Below, one piece after another: positions 12,309 through 25,560 of a DNA stretch of 64,000 nucleotides. How positions within the stretch are numbered: position 1 is the stretch's first letter; the number at the start of each line of letters is the position of its first letter. Both the position numbers and the translations under genes were made by a program. The notes beneath the pieces are model-generated. The model was not told where the DNA came from. It saw only the letters and a list, made by a program, of their open reading frames with translations, and did no database searches. Origin of the DNA: Gonapodya prolifera JEL478 (taxonomy: Eukaryota > Monoblepharomycota > Monoblepharidomycetes > Monoblepharidales > Gonapodyaceae); assembly GCA_001574975.1 (NCBI GenBank), contig KQ965774.1, positions 136,548 to 200,547 of the forward strand. Direction: 5' to 3'.

Positions 12309-12774
12309 CCATCCTTCGAGGCGTGGCATGAAGCATAATTCAAGGACCTCGACGTTTTTTGAGCGATGATGCAATCTTTTGTCACTTGGTTGTTTCTCGT
12401 AGCAACATCCCCACTTTATTTTTGCGTTATTTGTTATCTTTGTAACCACTCTTGCGCGCAACTAATATTATTTCAAAATTCTGGCATTGTACAATTACAC
12501 TGTGTGCAGAAATCGGATGTCTGGTATGTTCGATGTAAATCACGTGTGTCGACCGTCAGCAGTAGATGAGATCATCGTCCGATACTTCTAATGGCGTTGA
12601 GACCACAAATATGTCAAGCTTGAAGAATGCCCCTTTCTTGGGATGAAAGATGTACTGTCGATGGTGCCATGGATGCCGGGTGCAGGAAAGTAATGAGTAT
12701 GGGAAGCTCCAAAGAGCGGAGGATCTGTCGAAAGTGGATTGAACGGTGCTGCAGGTAAGAACGGGTAAATTAAG

Positions 12775-15716
12775 TCAGTCAGCAATACGAATTTCGCGGA
12801 CAATCCACCCACATTGCATCAGAGGGACAAATGCTTCCACCGTCGGCCTCATGGCTGGACCGGACCATCCGGCTGTTGGGTCTTGCTGACCCTCTTCAAT
12901 GCGGTCGGCGTACCCAACTGATCCACCCGTTCGCGAGCTCATGACACTGCTTTCTGTTGGTGCTCGAAAGTTCTCAACCGCTGAACTTGCAGTCGGTGTT
13001 CGCGATAATACGACGCTGGGGGACCGGCACAAGCGAGGGAAGCCTCCAACCCATCGCTCGAATTGCCGGAAAGGGTTTGACGAGATGTCAGGGAGACTGG
13101 GGAGAGTGAGTGCGGTCGCAGACTCCTTCGCGGTCATTGCTGCGACTGAGAATCCACCGCGAGCCTCTGCAAGGCGGTCAACGCCACAGTGAACAAGAAC
13201 ATCTGCAACATGCTGTACCGCCGCCGCGACGTACGGGTCCCCCGTCGCAGCTGCATTTGCAAACGCCAGGAGCGCTACCAAAAGTTCCGGTAATCGAGAT
13301 AGGCGTGGGCCGATTGCTGCCCAGGATTGTAACAGAGGGTGCATGGGGGGAGGCGGCATTGAGAGCAATGCCGACAACACTGAGGGGGCCAGCGGAGTCT
13401 CCATTTCGAGGGGACACAACAGTCGAATCGGAACCAGAGCGACGACAGCAGACTGAAGCGCCCAATACGCTGCGTTGACGTCCATCTGTGTAACGGGGTT
13501 CCAAGCATTGTCGTGGAGTGCCGTGGACATCACGGAGAAGGCTACTTCCCCCGCCCTCACGGACTCAGCAAAGGCGGCGGGGAAACTTGGGTGGGTCAAC
13601 CATAAGCTATCTAGGTGCGCTCTCGCGAGATCCACGGGACGATGTAGCAGCGTGCGGACACCAGAGTATGTAAGGTGCAACAGGGCAAAATGAAGGGATA
13701 AGTGAGTTGTTCCTGACGCTATGTCCAAGGGACTCGGAATGCAGTGCGACCACGATTTGAGAACGACGTTGCGGGAGTACGGCGCCTTGTGTAGGAAGCG
13801 TGAGTGTAGGGAGACGAGATGGCGATCAAGTTCTGACTAAAGCGGCACTGTCATCAAATGAGAATCCTGGGCGAAAAGTGGAAGAACTCACCAGTCGCCC
13901 GCCTGGCTCCCATCCATCTCCCCATGGGACTCCACCAAACTGACTGGAGTCCTGGTTCCCCGAAAGCGGACCCCTATTCACGTTTTGGATATCCGCTTGA
14001 TACATCGCAGCCTTCACTACACCGACTTTCCCCGCCAAGTCGGTCAAAAGCAGCATGTGAACGTGCGCGTCCCGACTTTCGAGAGGAGTTGTTTGTCTGT
14101 TTTGTGTGATCGCGGCGCCGTCGGGAACAGGGGCGACTTCTACAGTTGCAGAGTCTGGTGGTTGAAACTCCGTGTCGGGGCATGGAAGTTGGAGTGTTGT
14201 TGTATCTGGGACAGTTGGCGGCAGGTGAAGTATCGCCGACATTAATCGGTCACCTGTCGGCCAGGGGTTTATGGACAGTTTGCGCAGAGTAAAACAATCA
14301 AAAAGCTTACTTTGATAGAGTGCCCACCAAACCCTTCGACGAGTCTCTCGTTCAGCCCACGAGGGAAATCGCATATTGCTGGGGCCGTCGGAGTGGACAG
14401 GGGACGGAGCAATGGGAAGCTCAGTGTGAAGTCCAATTTCAAGCCCAATGCCTGTAACGGAAGAACAGAAGGAGTGAGATACAGCATTTGATTCTATACA
14501 GGTGGCAAACTTACGGAGAGCTATTCCGAGGTAGCGAGAGTCTGAAAGTGGGAATGCGATAGTCAAGCAACACATCAAAAGATGTCACTTGGGCTCACTT
14601 ACAGATCCATGGCCGCTCCCCAGCAAGGGGTGCGACTCTTGTTGCAAGAAACAACGCAACGATGACATCCAAATCGGGTGGACCTGTGGTTGCGTCGAGG
14701 AGTAGTTTCTGGATTGACGAGTAGAAATACTGCACTGTATACTGGACCGGGACACCAAGTTTGTGGAGCTCTGCATCAGAAGACGTCGAGCATGCTGCAG
14801 CAAATACGGCGTTGAGGAGGAGAGGGGATGGTTTGGAATAGCCAGTCAGGGTGTACGTTTGTAGGAAGGTTTGACGGTGTATGATGGGATACCGAGGATG
14901 GACACGGTTGCAGTATAGCTCCAGAAGAATCGAGGCGATTGGGAGAGGAGGAAGGTCGAGGATGAATTGGCTCTGTGGCAAGATATCTTGACCTGCGGCA
15001 GACGTTTCTGACACGTTCCGCGAGGTTGTTGGAAGGAAGTCAGACGTTGGTCGAGCATTATCGCTAGCCTTATGTAAAAAATCAGTGCCCGACACTTCGA
15101 GTGTCGAGAACGATGATATTGACGCCTCTCGAGACCATGGATCGTCCTCTGGAGCAAGAGAAAGTGTCGTTGACCCCAGTGACAAAGCCCGCCTAGGACG
15201 TGCGTAAGGGGCATCCGGGCCAGCTGCTGCATATCCAGAATCACTGGGGACTGTCGCTACAGAACCCCTTCTGAGACTCCTTCGTCCTACTGGCCACGAT
15301 TCGATTCTATTGGGAATCGTCCCCACCGACGCTCCTATCCCGTGTAGTTCCTCCCCATCGGTCCTGATGCTCTTTCGCCGTCTCGTAGCAGGTCCTCCGC
15401 TCGCCTTGGCCCAATCGCCACTTCCGGACTTCCTCCGCTTGACGGGTTCCCTGACATACGTGCACCCAACCCCAGCTACGAAGCAATGAGCGCAAGGATT
15501 CCCCGCGTCACATCTTTGGCGGCGAGCATTGCATCGATCGCAAGCCTGCGAACGTGGCAAGTAACAGTGAAAGGAATGAGCTGGTTACTGAAACGGAACC
15601 GGACTGAGATTTGCGTTCTCAAAACTCACCTTCGATACCCTCTTGGGCTTCTGCGTCTCCGAGTTCTGTGTCGTTCCTGCTACCCCGGTCTCCAAGCGCG
15701 CTGAAGAAGCTTCCAT
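12775..15716 (-). CDS. Zn(2)Cys(6) fungal transcription factor
   Basis: Nuclear gene activator or repressor of the Gal4-like class found in fungi. A short first exon from 15716 encodes MEASSARLETGVAG through KPKRVSK. It is spliced to the binuclear cluster ACDRCNARRQRCDAGNPCAH followed by CFVAGVGCTY, which gives the six cysteines C-x2-C-x6-C-x5-C-x2-C-x6-C. A basic stretch EPVKRRKSG and a Ser-rich linker follow. The middle region carries the fungal_trans (PF04082) pattern: QFILDLPPLPIASILLELY with HPRYPIIHRQTF, then GIGLEIGLHTELP and ETRRRVWWALYQSKLFDCFT. The C-terminal half is Leu- and Ala-rich and ends at 12775. At least three introns are visible. Target genes cannot be told; the two neighbours are a receptor gene and a rRNA methylase. 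Confidence 0.88.
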
Positions 15717-16545
15717 GGAAACCCCCGCCGTTCCAATTCACGAACAGTGCTCTCCGCTAAATCGCCGAGGAATCACCGCTTGATATCAGCAGCTATGCTA
15801 GTAGATTATCCCATTTTTTTCGATTCGGGGCGATGAGATGGGTCCATGACATAACGTCCCGGTTGCGGGATAACTCAGACGTCAGAGCCACCCCCAGTCT
15901 TGGGAAATCCCCACAAAGCCCCTCATTGAAGAGATCGGCGCAAGTTCGCGCAGCAAAATGAGCTTGGTGTTGGAAAGTTCGCCACTGGACGCAATTCAAT
16001 TTCGCTTACCGCTCGAGTGACATTTTGTTTTACAAATGAAACCAACGTGCCCATCATTTGATCCCGGCCCAGGGTCAGGAAAGAAAATGTAATTCAGACT
16101 CTCGGTATCTGATTAATATGGGGAGGCGTACTTTCTTGCTTCTACATACCTACAACAATGTATGTAGAATGTAATTTGGCAAAGCCTTCGTCAATTTCGG
16201 GTGACATGCGGAGCCTCATTCAGGATCCTGCCACGTCACTGTATTATTTATCTCGTTCCGCTGCCGCCACACACATCTGGATCGGTCAGATCGGCCTTCC
16301 TTATTTTGACTGTTGCATTATGACTAGAACGCTAAAATTATATTTTAAAGGTGAGAGTCACCCACTTGGCTTCTGTCCTTTACGTCGTCTAGTTGTTGAT
16401 TACTTCCAACAATTGCACCCGCTATCCACATCCAACGTGTTCCTCTGATATGCTTCATTAAAATCGTATACACGAAAAAGAATAAATGTGGTGGTATCGA
16501 TTTTCCAACGAATCTAGCAAAACTTCTTGGTTCAGTCGTGTTTCC
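15717..16545. other. Intergenic, 0.83 kb
   Basis: Upstream region of the zinc-cluster gene and downstream region of DIM1. The open frames are short and unsupported. An AT-rich patch near 16320-16350 is the only compositional feature I noticed. Confidence 0.5.
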
Positions 16546-18166
<1,621 letters not shown>

Positions 18167-18580
18167 CGTGGGGCGAGCTGGTTGTGTGGTCTGGAAAGAA
18201 ATAGCTTGGGCCGCAGGAGCTTTTTGTGGTGTGGAGCAACTGAAGTCTAAGAATTACTTCACGGACGTATTAGGTGAGAATCGACGGCTCATCAATAGGA
18301 CGAAAGAAATCGTGATGGAGGTTTGAACTTTGGGCCGGACTGCCAGGAGGGAGTTCCGGTCTGTTGGGAGTTACGCAGGACTTGGGCAAAAACGCATCCA
18401 TCCATCACCTTCCCGTCCACGAATCTCATCTAAACTCCATTTTCTCGCCAATCTTCTCTCAATCTTTGTTCGGACGATGCCTGACTCGCCCCGGCGGTCG
18501 CATCACCTTTCTACTCGTCTGTGCTGTGGAACGAAAATGAAAAGGCACCCCGTCACCGTTACTCATTGACGTCAGCCGCA
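18167..18580. promoter_or_regulatory. Divergent DIM1/RPS0 promoter with CRE-like site
   Basis: This 414-bp gap separates the start codons of two divergent genes for the small ribosomal subunit. It must hold both promoters unless non-coding exons extend elsewhere. A full palindrome TGACGTCA, the ATF/CREB bZIP core, sits at 18567-18574, six bases before the RPS0 start codon. Co-regulation is inference; no transcription start can be placed. Confidence 0.5.
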
Positions 18581-19784
18581 ATGTCCAAGTTTCCCGCTAT
18601 TTTGAACCGTGAGTATGATACGGTGTTGGTGGATTGCAGTTTGGTGGGAAGGCGGTCGGCGGAGAGAAGATAACCGGGGCGTAAGGTCTGCGAATCGCAG
18701 GAGGCAACAATGTGAATCAAAATAGCCAGGATCTTAGGAATCGGAGCGGCCTGGGCGTGGTTTCAACGGAGGACTGTTCCTACCCAGAATGAAACCAGTA
18801 CTCACCAATATGCGTGTCTTGCAGCCACCGCTGAGGATGTCCAGATGCTCCTCGCCGCCCAGGCCCACCTCGGCACCAAGAACTGCGACAAGCAGATGGA
18901 GCAGTACGTCTGGAAGAGGAGAACCGACGGTGAGTCACGGTTATGTCGCCAATCAATTGCTTCGACTTATCCTCTCGGCCCTCTCCGCCCCAACCTCCAG
19001 GTATCCACGTCCTCAACATCATGAAAACCTGGGAGAAGCTCCTCCTCGCCGCCCGCATCATCGTCGCCATTGAGAACCCCGCCGACGTCACAGTCATCTC
19101 CGCCCGCCCCTACGGACACCGTGCTGTGCTCAAATACGCCGCTAACACTGGTGCCACTGCCGTTGCTGGACGTTTCACCCCCGGAACGTTCACTAACTAC
19201 ATCACCAAGGCCTTCCGTGAGCCCCGCCTCATCGTTGTGACCGACCCCGCCACCGACCACCAGCCCGTGCGCGAGGCTTCGTACGTCAACATCCCCGTGA
19301 TCGCCTTGTGCGACACCGAGTCCCCCCTGAGGCACATTGACGTCGCCATTCCGTGCAACAACCGTGGAAAGCACAGCATCGGTCTCATGTGGTGGCTCCT
19401 TGCCCGTGAGGTGCTCCGCCTCCGTGGAACCCTCAACCGTGCCCAGCCGTGGTCCCTCATGGTGGACATGTTCTTCTACAGGGACCCCGAAGAGCAGGAG
19501 AAGGACCGCGCCGCGGACGACGTGAAGGAAATCGAGGCTGCTCCTGCCAAGGAGTACGCTGGTGCCACCGGCGACTGGGGTGCGCCCGAAGAGGAGGTAC
19601 GTGCTGTTGCGATTATGTTTTGCTTTCGAGCTCTACTCATCCGGTTATGTGCTTCGTGCGATAGTGGGGAACCTCCGCTCCCGAGGCCACCGCTGCTGCC
19701 CCCGCTGGAGACTCGTGGGGAGCTCCCGCTGCCACTGAGACTGGCAACTGGGGCGACTCGGCCGAGGGTGCTGCTGCGTGGTAA
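18581..19784 (+). CDS. RPS0: 40S ribosomal protein uS2 (S0/SA)
   Basis: Cytosolic small-subunit protein needed for late 40S maturation, homologous to yeast Rps0 and animal RPSA. Exon 1 is only MSKFPAILN plus one base. The second exon (about 18830-18930) gives [20 protein letters not shown]. The large third exon starts at [20 protein letters not shown] and contains [40 protein letters not shown] and [21 protein letters not shown] last exon (about 19666-19784) encodes the acidic tail with repeated W-G units (TGDWGAP, GDSWGAP, TGNWGDS). The stop is TAA at 19782-19784. Codon choice is strongly biased to C-ending codons, as expected for a highly expressed gene. There is an early intron after codon 9 and a long first intron of about 220 bp, common in ribosomal protein genes. 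Confidence 0.96.
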
Positions 19785-20079
19785 ATGGAGTCGAGCACTC
19801 CTACCTAGGATATGTAACCAAAGGGAGCACATAACCGGAAAATACACATCGCTTTGAAGGGACACTTTCTGCACTTACATCGGCTTTCATCTGCCGAAAT
19901 TGCGAACAACACACTATAACTCCCCACTCAAATAGCCTACGACTTTCTGTAAGAGACCACGTGTTTACTTAGAGGGGATTCTACTGCTTGCCTGGGAATA
20001 TTCCTGCCAGCATCCACCATATGCGCGCACCCGCTCGGATGGAACACATCCCCTTTCGAACCACTTTCGAACCAACCAA

Positions 20080-21183
20080 ATGCTTGACCTGGGAAACAAT
20101 CGACGCATTCCCACCACGTCGCACGTCGGACGCATCCCTTCCTTCGCCGCGTTTGTTATTCCCCAGCTTCTCGGCCTGCCGCTCAGTCTCGGTCGTTCAA
20201 CATCGCTCTCCTTCACCTTGAGACCGCGGCACTCGAACAGTTTCAGTTCCTCCCCAACCAGATTTAAAGCTCCGAAACTCAATCATCGCCGCGAATTGAA
20301 ACCTCCATGGACAACGGACCAGATTCGCCTTCTCGCCAGACTACTGCCCGAAGTGGGCCCCATACACTGGACTGAAATCTCTAAAACAGGGGGATTCGAT
20401 CCGCCCCGGAGTAGCGATTCACTCATTTCTGCGTACGAAAGGTACATAAAAGGGCGCTATCGTGGAACTTCGTCGCTCGCCGAGCAAGAAGGCAGACCCT
20501 TGAGCGGTGGACCGGAGGACGTTTTTCGCGTTGCCCGAAAAGACATAAAACGTTGGACTCTCGAGGAAGAGTACATTCTCGCCAAAGGAGTGGAGTTGCA
20601 CGGTGCGCAACATTGGGATTTGATTGCGGCTGACCTTCCTGGGAGAAGCCCGAATGACTGCTCCACGCGGTGGCGCCAATATAAGGAGGAATTAGCTCCG
20701 TGGATTTTGTCCGAGTGGGATGATGTGCGGAAAGGCGTTCGGGCTCTGGAAACATTGATGACAACATTGATGAGGGAGGCTCCGGAGAAGCAAGGACAAA
20801 AGACACTGACAGGCGTGTCGCTGAAGCCCATTCTGGATGCAGCAAAAGCCGACTTGGCAGAAAAAGGGGAAGAACTTCCTCCGCAACTCCTCACAACAAT
20901 GATGCTGCGCCGTTTCTTTGTACTGGTGAAATCTCACACAGGAGTCGCGAAGATTCATGTTCGACGTTACCCCGAGGTGTCAATGCACTCGCCGCAAGTG
21001 GCGGCAATTGTATTCGTGGCGGAGAAGTCCTGGAGAGAGTATAAGACCGGGAAGTTGGAGAAGGTGAAACATTCGACAGTGTATGCTAAGGCTGAGAGTA
21101 AGCCTGACCCATCAGTCATGACGGGGGGAAGCAATCCTGCTCAAAAGGCGAAGGAGCAATCCAAAAAGTTGAAAAGTAGATAA
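20080..21183 (+). CDS. Two-repeat Myb/SANT protein
   Basis: Single-exon frame of 367 codons. Two Myb-like repeats are visible. The first is PPWTTDQIRLLARLLPEVGP with HWTEISKTGGF (about residues 75-130). The second is canonical: KRWTLEEEYILAKGVELHGA, then HWDLIAADLPGRSPNDCSTR and WRQYK (about residues 165-210), with the three spaced tryptophans of a DNA-binding repeat. The C-terminal part is charged and ends in a Lys-rich tail KEQSKKLKSR. The first 70 residues hold one Asp and one Glu at most, several Arg and Ser, and a hydrophobic run SFAAFVIPQLLGLPLSLG, which looks more like an organelle-targeting or membrane segment than a nuclear N-terminus. Alternatively translation begins further in. Function beyond DNA binding is not inferred. 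Confidence 0.75.
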   Translation: MLDLGNNRRIPTTSHVGRIPSFAAFVIPQLLGLPLSLGRSTSLSFTLRPRHSNSFSSSPTRFKAPKLNHRRELKPPWTTDQIRLLARLLPEVGPIHWTEISKTGGFDPPRSSDSLISAYERYIKGRYRGTSSLAEQEGRPLSGGPEDVFRVARKDIKRWTLEEEYILAKGVELHGAQHWDLIAADLPGRSPNDCSTRWRQYKEELAPWILSEWDDVRKGVRALETLMTTLMREAPEKQGQKTLTGVSLKPILDAAKADLAEKGEELPPQLLTTMMLRRFFVLVKSHTGVAKIHVRRYPEVSMHSPQVAAIVFVAEKSWREYKTGKLEKVKHSTVYAKAESKPDPSVMTGGSNPAQKAKEQSKKLKSR

Positions 21184-21694
21184 ACCTCGAAAAAATAAAT
21201 AGTACCTGCTGTTCCGACGCTGTTTGGCCACATGTAGAATGACTCATTGAACTGAGTTCACGCGTTGGCCACCGACTCCCGTTCGAATCGGATCTCAAAC
21301 AACAGCCCACATCATCTCGTCGCCCACCGCTCATCACCGCAACAATCCGCCCGCGTCTGTCCTCGCTCTTCGCCTGCTGTATCGTCCTCTCGACAGATCC
21401 TCAACTTCGGCTTAGAAGATCAGTTACACCACTGCAAGTTCTCGCCCAAGCCCAACCCCTGTAGACAACCACCTTCCGAGCCTCCGCTCGGCATGCCCAA
21501 ACACACGTCGCAGCTCGTCCACCATCAAAATCGGGCTCGTGTTCGGGGAGAACATTGAATGCAAATGATATTACATGGGTTGTATACACGACACCACATA
21601 ACAAACATCTCCAAGATAATGGTGGTAAAAATCAATCAAAGAAAGTATGCGGGGAGGTGGGGAGGTGGGGGAGATGGACGTCAGATATGCACGT
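21184..21694. other. Intergenic
   Basis: About 510 bases between the Myb gene and the ribonucleotide reductase relic. It includes a GA/GT-rich run with GGGGAGGTGG repeats near 21650-21670. No gene supported. Confidence 0.5.
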
Positions 21695-22240
21695 TTAGAA
21701 GTCTTCGTTCATGGTGAAGTACACGCGGTCGGTCACGGCGGGTTGAGGTAACCAGTAAACGGCCTGCCTTGGTTTTGAAGACGTTGGCCTTGTCCTGTCA
21801 GAAGGGAGAATGCAAGGGGATCCGAAGCTATTATGGCGGATGTGGAGACTAACCAATATGCCCCGAATGACCATGAAATTGAACGGGTTTGAGACATTGT
21901 AGAACATATTTCAGCCCACCATATCGAGGAGATAGTCAGTCACGAAGTGGACGTACTGGACCATGAGGTCCGAGTTCATGCCGATAGTTTGAGCGCTGAC
22001 GAACTCCTCTTTGACTTCCACAGCCACGCGCACCGTGTCGAGGATCCAGGTCGGGCTGGGTTTGTTGCCGACGCGCCGCAGAAGCGTTGGGTCCAATTCG
22101 GGGTGCAGGGCTTCGGTGGCGGATATGTGCTAGATGGCGAAGGCGAGGCCTTTGCAGATGCCGCGCTCCCTCAAAAACAGTGGGTGACGTCAGCATGCCT
22201 TTGTGCAAGCTTTCAACGAGGGCATGAACCACCAGTGCCG
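21695..22240 (-). pseudogene. Ribonucleotide reductase small subunit, C-terminal relic
   Basis: The minus strand encodes the last third of an R2 (RNR2-type) subunit, the di-iron protein that makes the radical for dNTP synthesis. Recognisable blocks in order are ALVVHALVESLHKG, RERGICKGLAFAI, TEALHPELDPTLLRR, EVKEEFVSAQTIGMNSDLMV, QYVHFVTDYLLDMVG, YNVSNPFNFMVIRGIL and DKANVFKTKAGRLL. The last is joined across an apparent intron at about 21792-21855. The closing YFTMNEDF at 21695-21720 matches the conserved C-terminal peptide that docks on the large subunit. The breaks are one in-frame stop after LAFAI, a frame change before RERGICKG, and another between KAGRLL and the terminal peptide. The di-iron ligand region upstream is missing. 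It is a truncated duplicate; a functional copy must exist elsewhere in the genome. Confidence 0.72.
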
Positions 22241-23351
22241 TGTTCCGGGCGATAAAACGAAGGTACCATTTTTAGTTTTGGGTGTGTTGATCTGTTGGTA
22301 CATATCAAAAACCCGTCTCTTGCGATAGAGCGTCCGCACTCCATCTTGGCAGCTTTCAGAATCATCAAGTGACAGTCGTATTGTCCTAAATGTTATCAAG
22401 AATTTAAAAAGTCTTCATAACGGTCACCGAAATTAGGAATGGTTTGTTGCAAAAGGCAAAAGAGGTGAAAGATGTCACAGAAAGGTCTCCCGTGATGCTC
22501 AGCTGATAAAACCTCTAATTGGTCAGTTGGCGCCAGTCAGATAGCATCAAGTGATCAATTCAAAGAATGTCCGAAGATTCTCCGCAAGGAACCATCGAAG
22601 CGCCTCCGAGTCCCAATCAAAGTCCGAACGTGACGTCAATCTTATTATGAGCTATTCTGCCAGGTCTGATCTGACAAAGACATTCTGAATTTGCTCCGTA
22701 ATTACTTGCAGAATTCAGATTTTCAAAGACATGCCCCATGCTAGCTGTTCACGGGGTTGCTCTTCGCAAAACAAAACACGGAATGAGTCGCATCTCCTGA
22801 GAAAGCGCAAATAGCTCCAGCTAAACACCTAAAAAAAATACCATGGTATAGAGTAATCGCGCTTCCACCGAGTCTGTTTCAAAATCAGTGACGTCAACCA
22901 AACCGTCTGTCTGAAGCTCAACAACGGTCGAGGACAATTTGGCTGATTAAACGCTCAACCTATGCCTCACGCGGACAATAATGTGAGGCATGCCCCTCTT
23001 TCACAATGCAGATTCAACACTCGGTAGGACCTTGACCCTGGCTGTTTAGTCATGTGGTGCGGTCCTCTAAAATCGTGACTGTAAGTTTAAAGAGTGGCGC
23101 CGCAGCAAATAGCGCTGACGGGAAGCAAAAGTGTTCGAAAGACGGGTGGTGTGCGGGAAAAAGAACAATGATTTATCCGAGCCGCCACCAAAAGTCGATT
23201 CAGGGTATTCAGGTTGGCAGTGCTCGTGAGGCGTTACAGTTGGTGAATTTTTCGCAAACCCGAGTAAACCAAGAGTAAACAATTTTGCATCTGGGACTTC
23301 CGCCCGACACATCATACTTCTGCCCGAACTGAACGAAACCAACACGCACAT
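22241..23351. other. Gene-poor 1.1 kb with CRE-like palindromes
   Basis: No coding region is supported. The stretch carries two full TGACGTCA palindromes, at 22631-22638 and 22889-22896, and a third lies just outside at 22185-22192. It may be regulatory for the flanking loci or simply decayed sequence. Confidence 0.4.
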
Positions 23352-24455
23352 TCACATCCGCACCGTCGCCCCCCTGATCGCGTAATTACCCTTCGCCAAC
23401 GCCCCCCTTCCCCGGCTCGCCTTCCACCAGCTCCTCTCCCTCGTCTTTACGCTTATGATCACTCCATCGTTGTCGGTGTGTAGCAGCTTTCCCTTGTACG
23501 GCCACTCCGCGTCCCTCCGGTGGGTCACCACACCAGGGTATGTGCTTGTGAGAACTTGGTGCTGTGCTGGCAAGATCTGGTGCAGCTGCTCCCCTCCCGT
23601 TTCGTTTGGGGTTGCGAATGGGTTCGCCGGAAGGAAATCACGCACGTCGGGGAGGGTGGTCTTGCACTTTGCTGTGGCATCATCCCCGACAGCAACGCCG
23701 CCCCTGGCGTCGACAACTCGCAGATCCGACGAGGTTGAGCAAGGTGGCGTCGTCCTTGATGTCCGTGAAGGATTTGTTGGAAACATTTAGCGCGGGGACG
23801 AGGAGGGTGTTGGAGGGGTTCCCGAGTGTGGATCGGTCAAGAAGTGCGCTGTCGAGGATGATGGTGTTGGTCTACGTGGTGTTGTTTAGGGTGCTCCTGT
23901 GTCGTCGTTCCAAGGAAAGAGACTCACCTCGTCGAACTGGGGGAAAGCTTCCCACACCTTCGCCAAGGGCTTCTGATACAACTTCTCATTCCCGTCCTCC
24001 GGCGGCACACACATGCTCCTATCCCACCGAAAGAGGAGCTGGCTCCTCATCCTTGACGTGAGAAGGGCATCCACAAGGGGAGATGCATTCTTGACAGTTG
24101 CAACATTCCACACAGCCACCTTGAAGTTGTCAAAGACGCACTCCAGGAGATGGTCGACGTAGGGACGTATCATGATCACGTGCGAGTTGACCTGGAAGTC
24201 GACAGCCGAGGCGTGAGGTTGCTCTCGGGGGTTGTCGCTGTCGCCGAGGCCTTGGTACACACGGTCAAGAAGGACGCCACCGAGGTTGAGGATGACAAGC
24301 ACTGCAGATGATGGGCTCTTGATGTGTGAGGCGATGGAGAGAGAATCGAAAGCGGCTGATAGAGAGTACGTGGTGGTGCGAGCTGAACGGTCACAAGTGT
24401 TGGAGATCGTGACAATGATTACACAGGCTAGCGGGACACAATCAGAGACCTTCAC
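23352..24455 (-). CDS. FCP1/NIF-family phosphatase-like protein, catalytic motifs altered
   Basis: The fold pattern is that of the NLI-interacting-factor (FCP1-like, HAD) family. Motif order is VLVILNLGGVLLDR (about 24265-24310), then MIRPYVDHLLECVFDNFKVA, VWNVATVKNASPLVDALL, QLLFRWDRSMCVPPEDGNEK, KPLAKVWEAFPQFDE. After an intron (about 23870-23926) come TIILDSALLDRS, NTLLVPALN, DDATLLNLV and, in another frame, LPDVRDFLPANPF. Family members normally carry DxDx or DLNG at the first motif, where the first Asp is the nucleophile. Here that position is Asn (NLGG). The second motif Ser/Thr is changed (VWNVA), and the third motif has one Asp where two are usual. The frame shift between NLV and the DVR block is not explained by a clean intron. 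It is either a catalytically dead paralogue or an early pseudogene. Confidence 0.6.
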
Positions 24456-24637
24456 TGTGCGTGTTCATTCCTGAAGTCCGCTGTCTGTGACGTTCCTACG
24501 TGGTACTGCGTGATTGGGTGAAACCACACTGCAGTCGAGGTTGCAGTGACACAAGGCCAAGGCACTTGCCCTTTGGAAGTGATTCACCCATTTTTTCAAT
24601 TTTTACGTAACAATACGGTATTCATCATTCGCGACGA

Positions 24638-25560
24638 CTATCCTCCAAATCGCATCTGCGATCCCTTCTGACTGACGTGGACGTCGTCGGGCCAACTGGT
24701 GAGTCCCTTCTGCTTGTAGACAGCCACTCTTTTGTCGTTCAGACTTTCATGGTGAATGCCTTGGGCGCGTGCGATGAATGGGAGGTATGACATGGACTTG
24801 CTTGCAAAGGCCGGTGCTCGGCTATTGACCATAGCCGGCAGTCCCCAACACGCCTGTATTCGGACCGATTTCCGACGATCGCGGCTCTGTCTTTGCTCGC
24901 CCGTCTCTACCCTCCTCGCCCGGACTTTCTCTTCGATGGCCTCCCCAATCACTTCCCTAATCACACTCTTGAAATGCCCATCGAACTCATTAACAGCGCC
25001 CTTTCTTTCCTTGCCAAGGATTCCCTCGTAACCCCTGTGCTGATGTGTCACACCGCCTGGAGATAGTTGCAACGCTGCAGACGTGGGCTCACCACGACCT
25101 TGACTTTGACAACCAGTACCCCACACCGGATTCTTTGAAATCAGCGATAGACCTTGCCATCGCTGTACCACAGCGTCTCTGGTTTGGAGGCAATGCTACA
25201 ACGTTCGTGTCTGGAGTGGTGTCGATCAACCTGGACTATTTGGTATGTTAGAGGTGAACTCACTGTTAGAATCCTGGACACATTTGCCTCACTCCGGAGG
25301 CATCTTTTGTTGGGTGCCTTGAGTCGGGCGATGATTTCGTCACATGGGTATCTTATAATGACCGCATCTCCCGATGGGTATCGCGAGGTCTTCGAAAACT
25401 GGATTTGTCCGACAGCGAATACGATGCAACACGGGCTGCGAAGGGGCCTCTCTTTCATGGGGATAGTCCAGGTGAAGTCGTTTGTAATCACGAGTTGGCC
25501 AACGATAAATATTATTGTGAACACCACACTTGCCCGTATTGTGAAGTCTTTCTGGACTGA
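24638..25560 (-). CDS. Unrecognised gene, possibly decayed
   Basis: Minus-strand coding-like sequence with no family I can name. One stretch (about 25260-25560) reads VVFTIIFIVGQLVITNDFTW then SPCCIVFAVGQIQFSKTSRY. It appears to splice (donor near 25258, acceptor near 25231) to a block with TTPDTNVVALPPNQRRC and SIADFKESGVGYWLSKS. A further open frame (24638-25030) contains HFKSVIREVIGEAIEEKVRA and a Lys/Arg-rich part. The blocks lie in different frames, and I could not place every intron. It may be one multi-exon gene or two fragments. Base composition is like the neighbouring genes. Confidence 0.3.
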
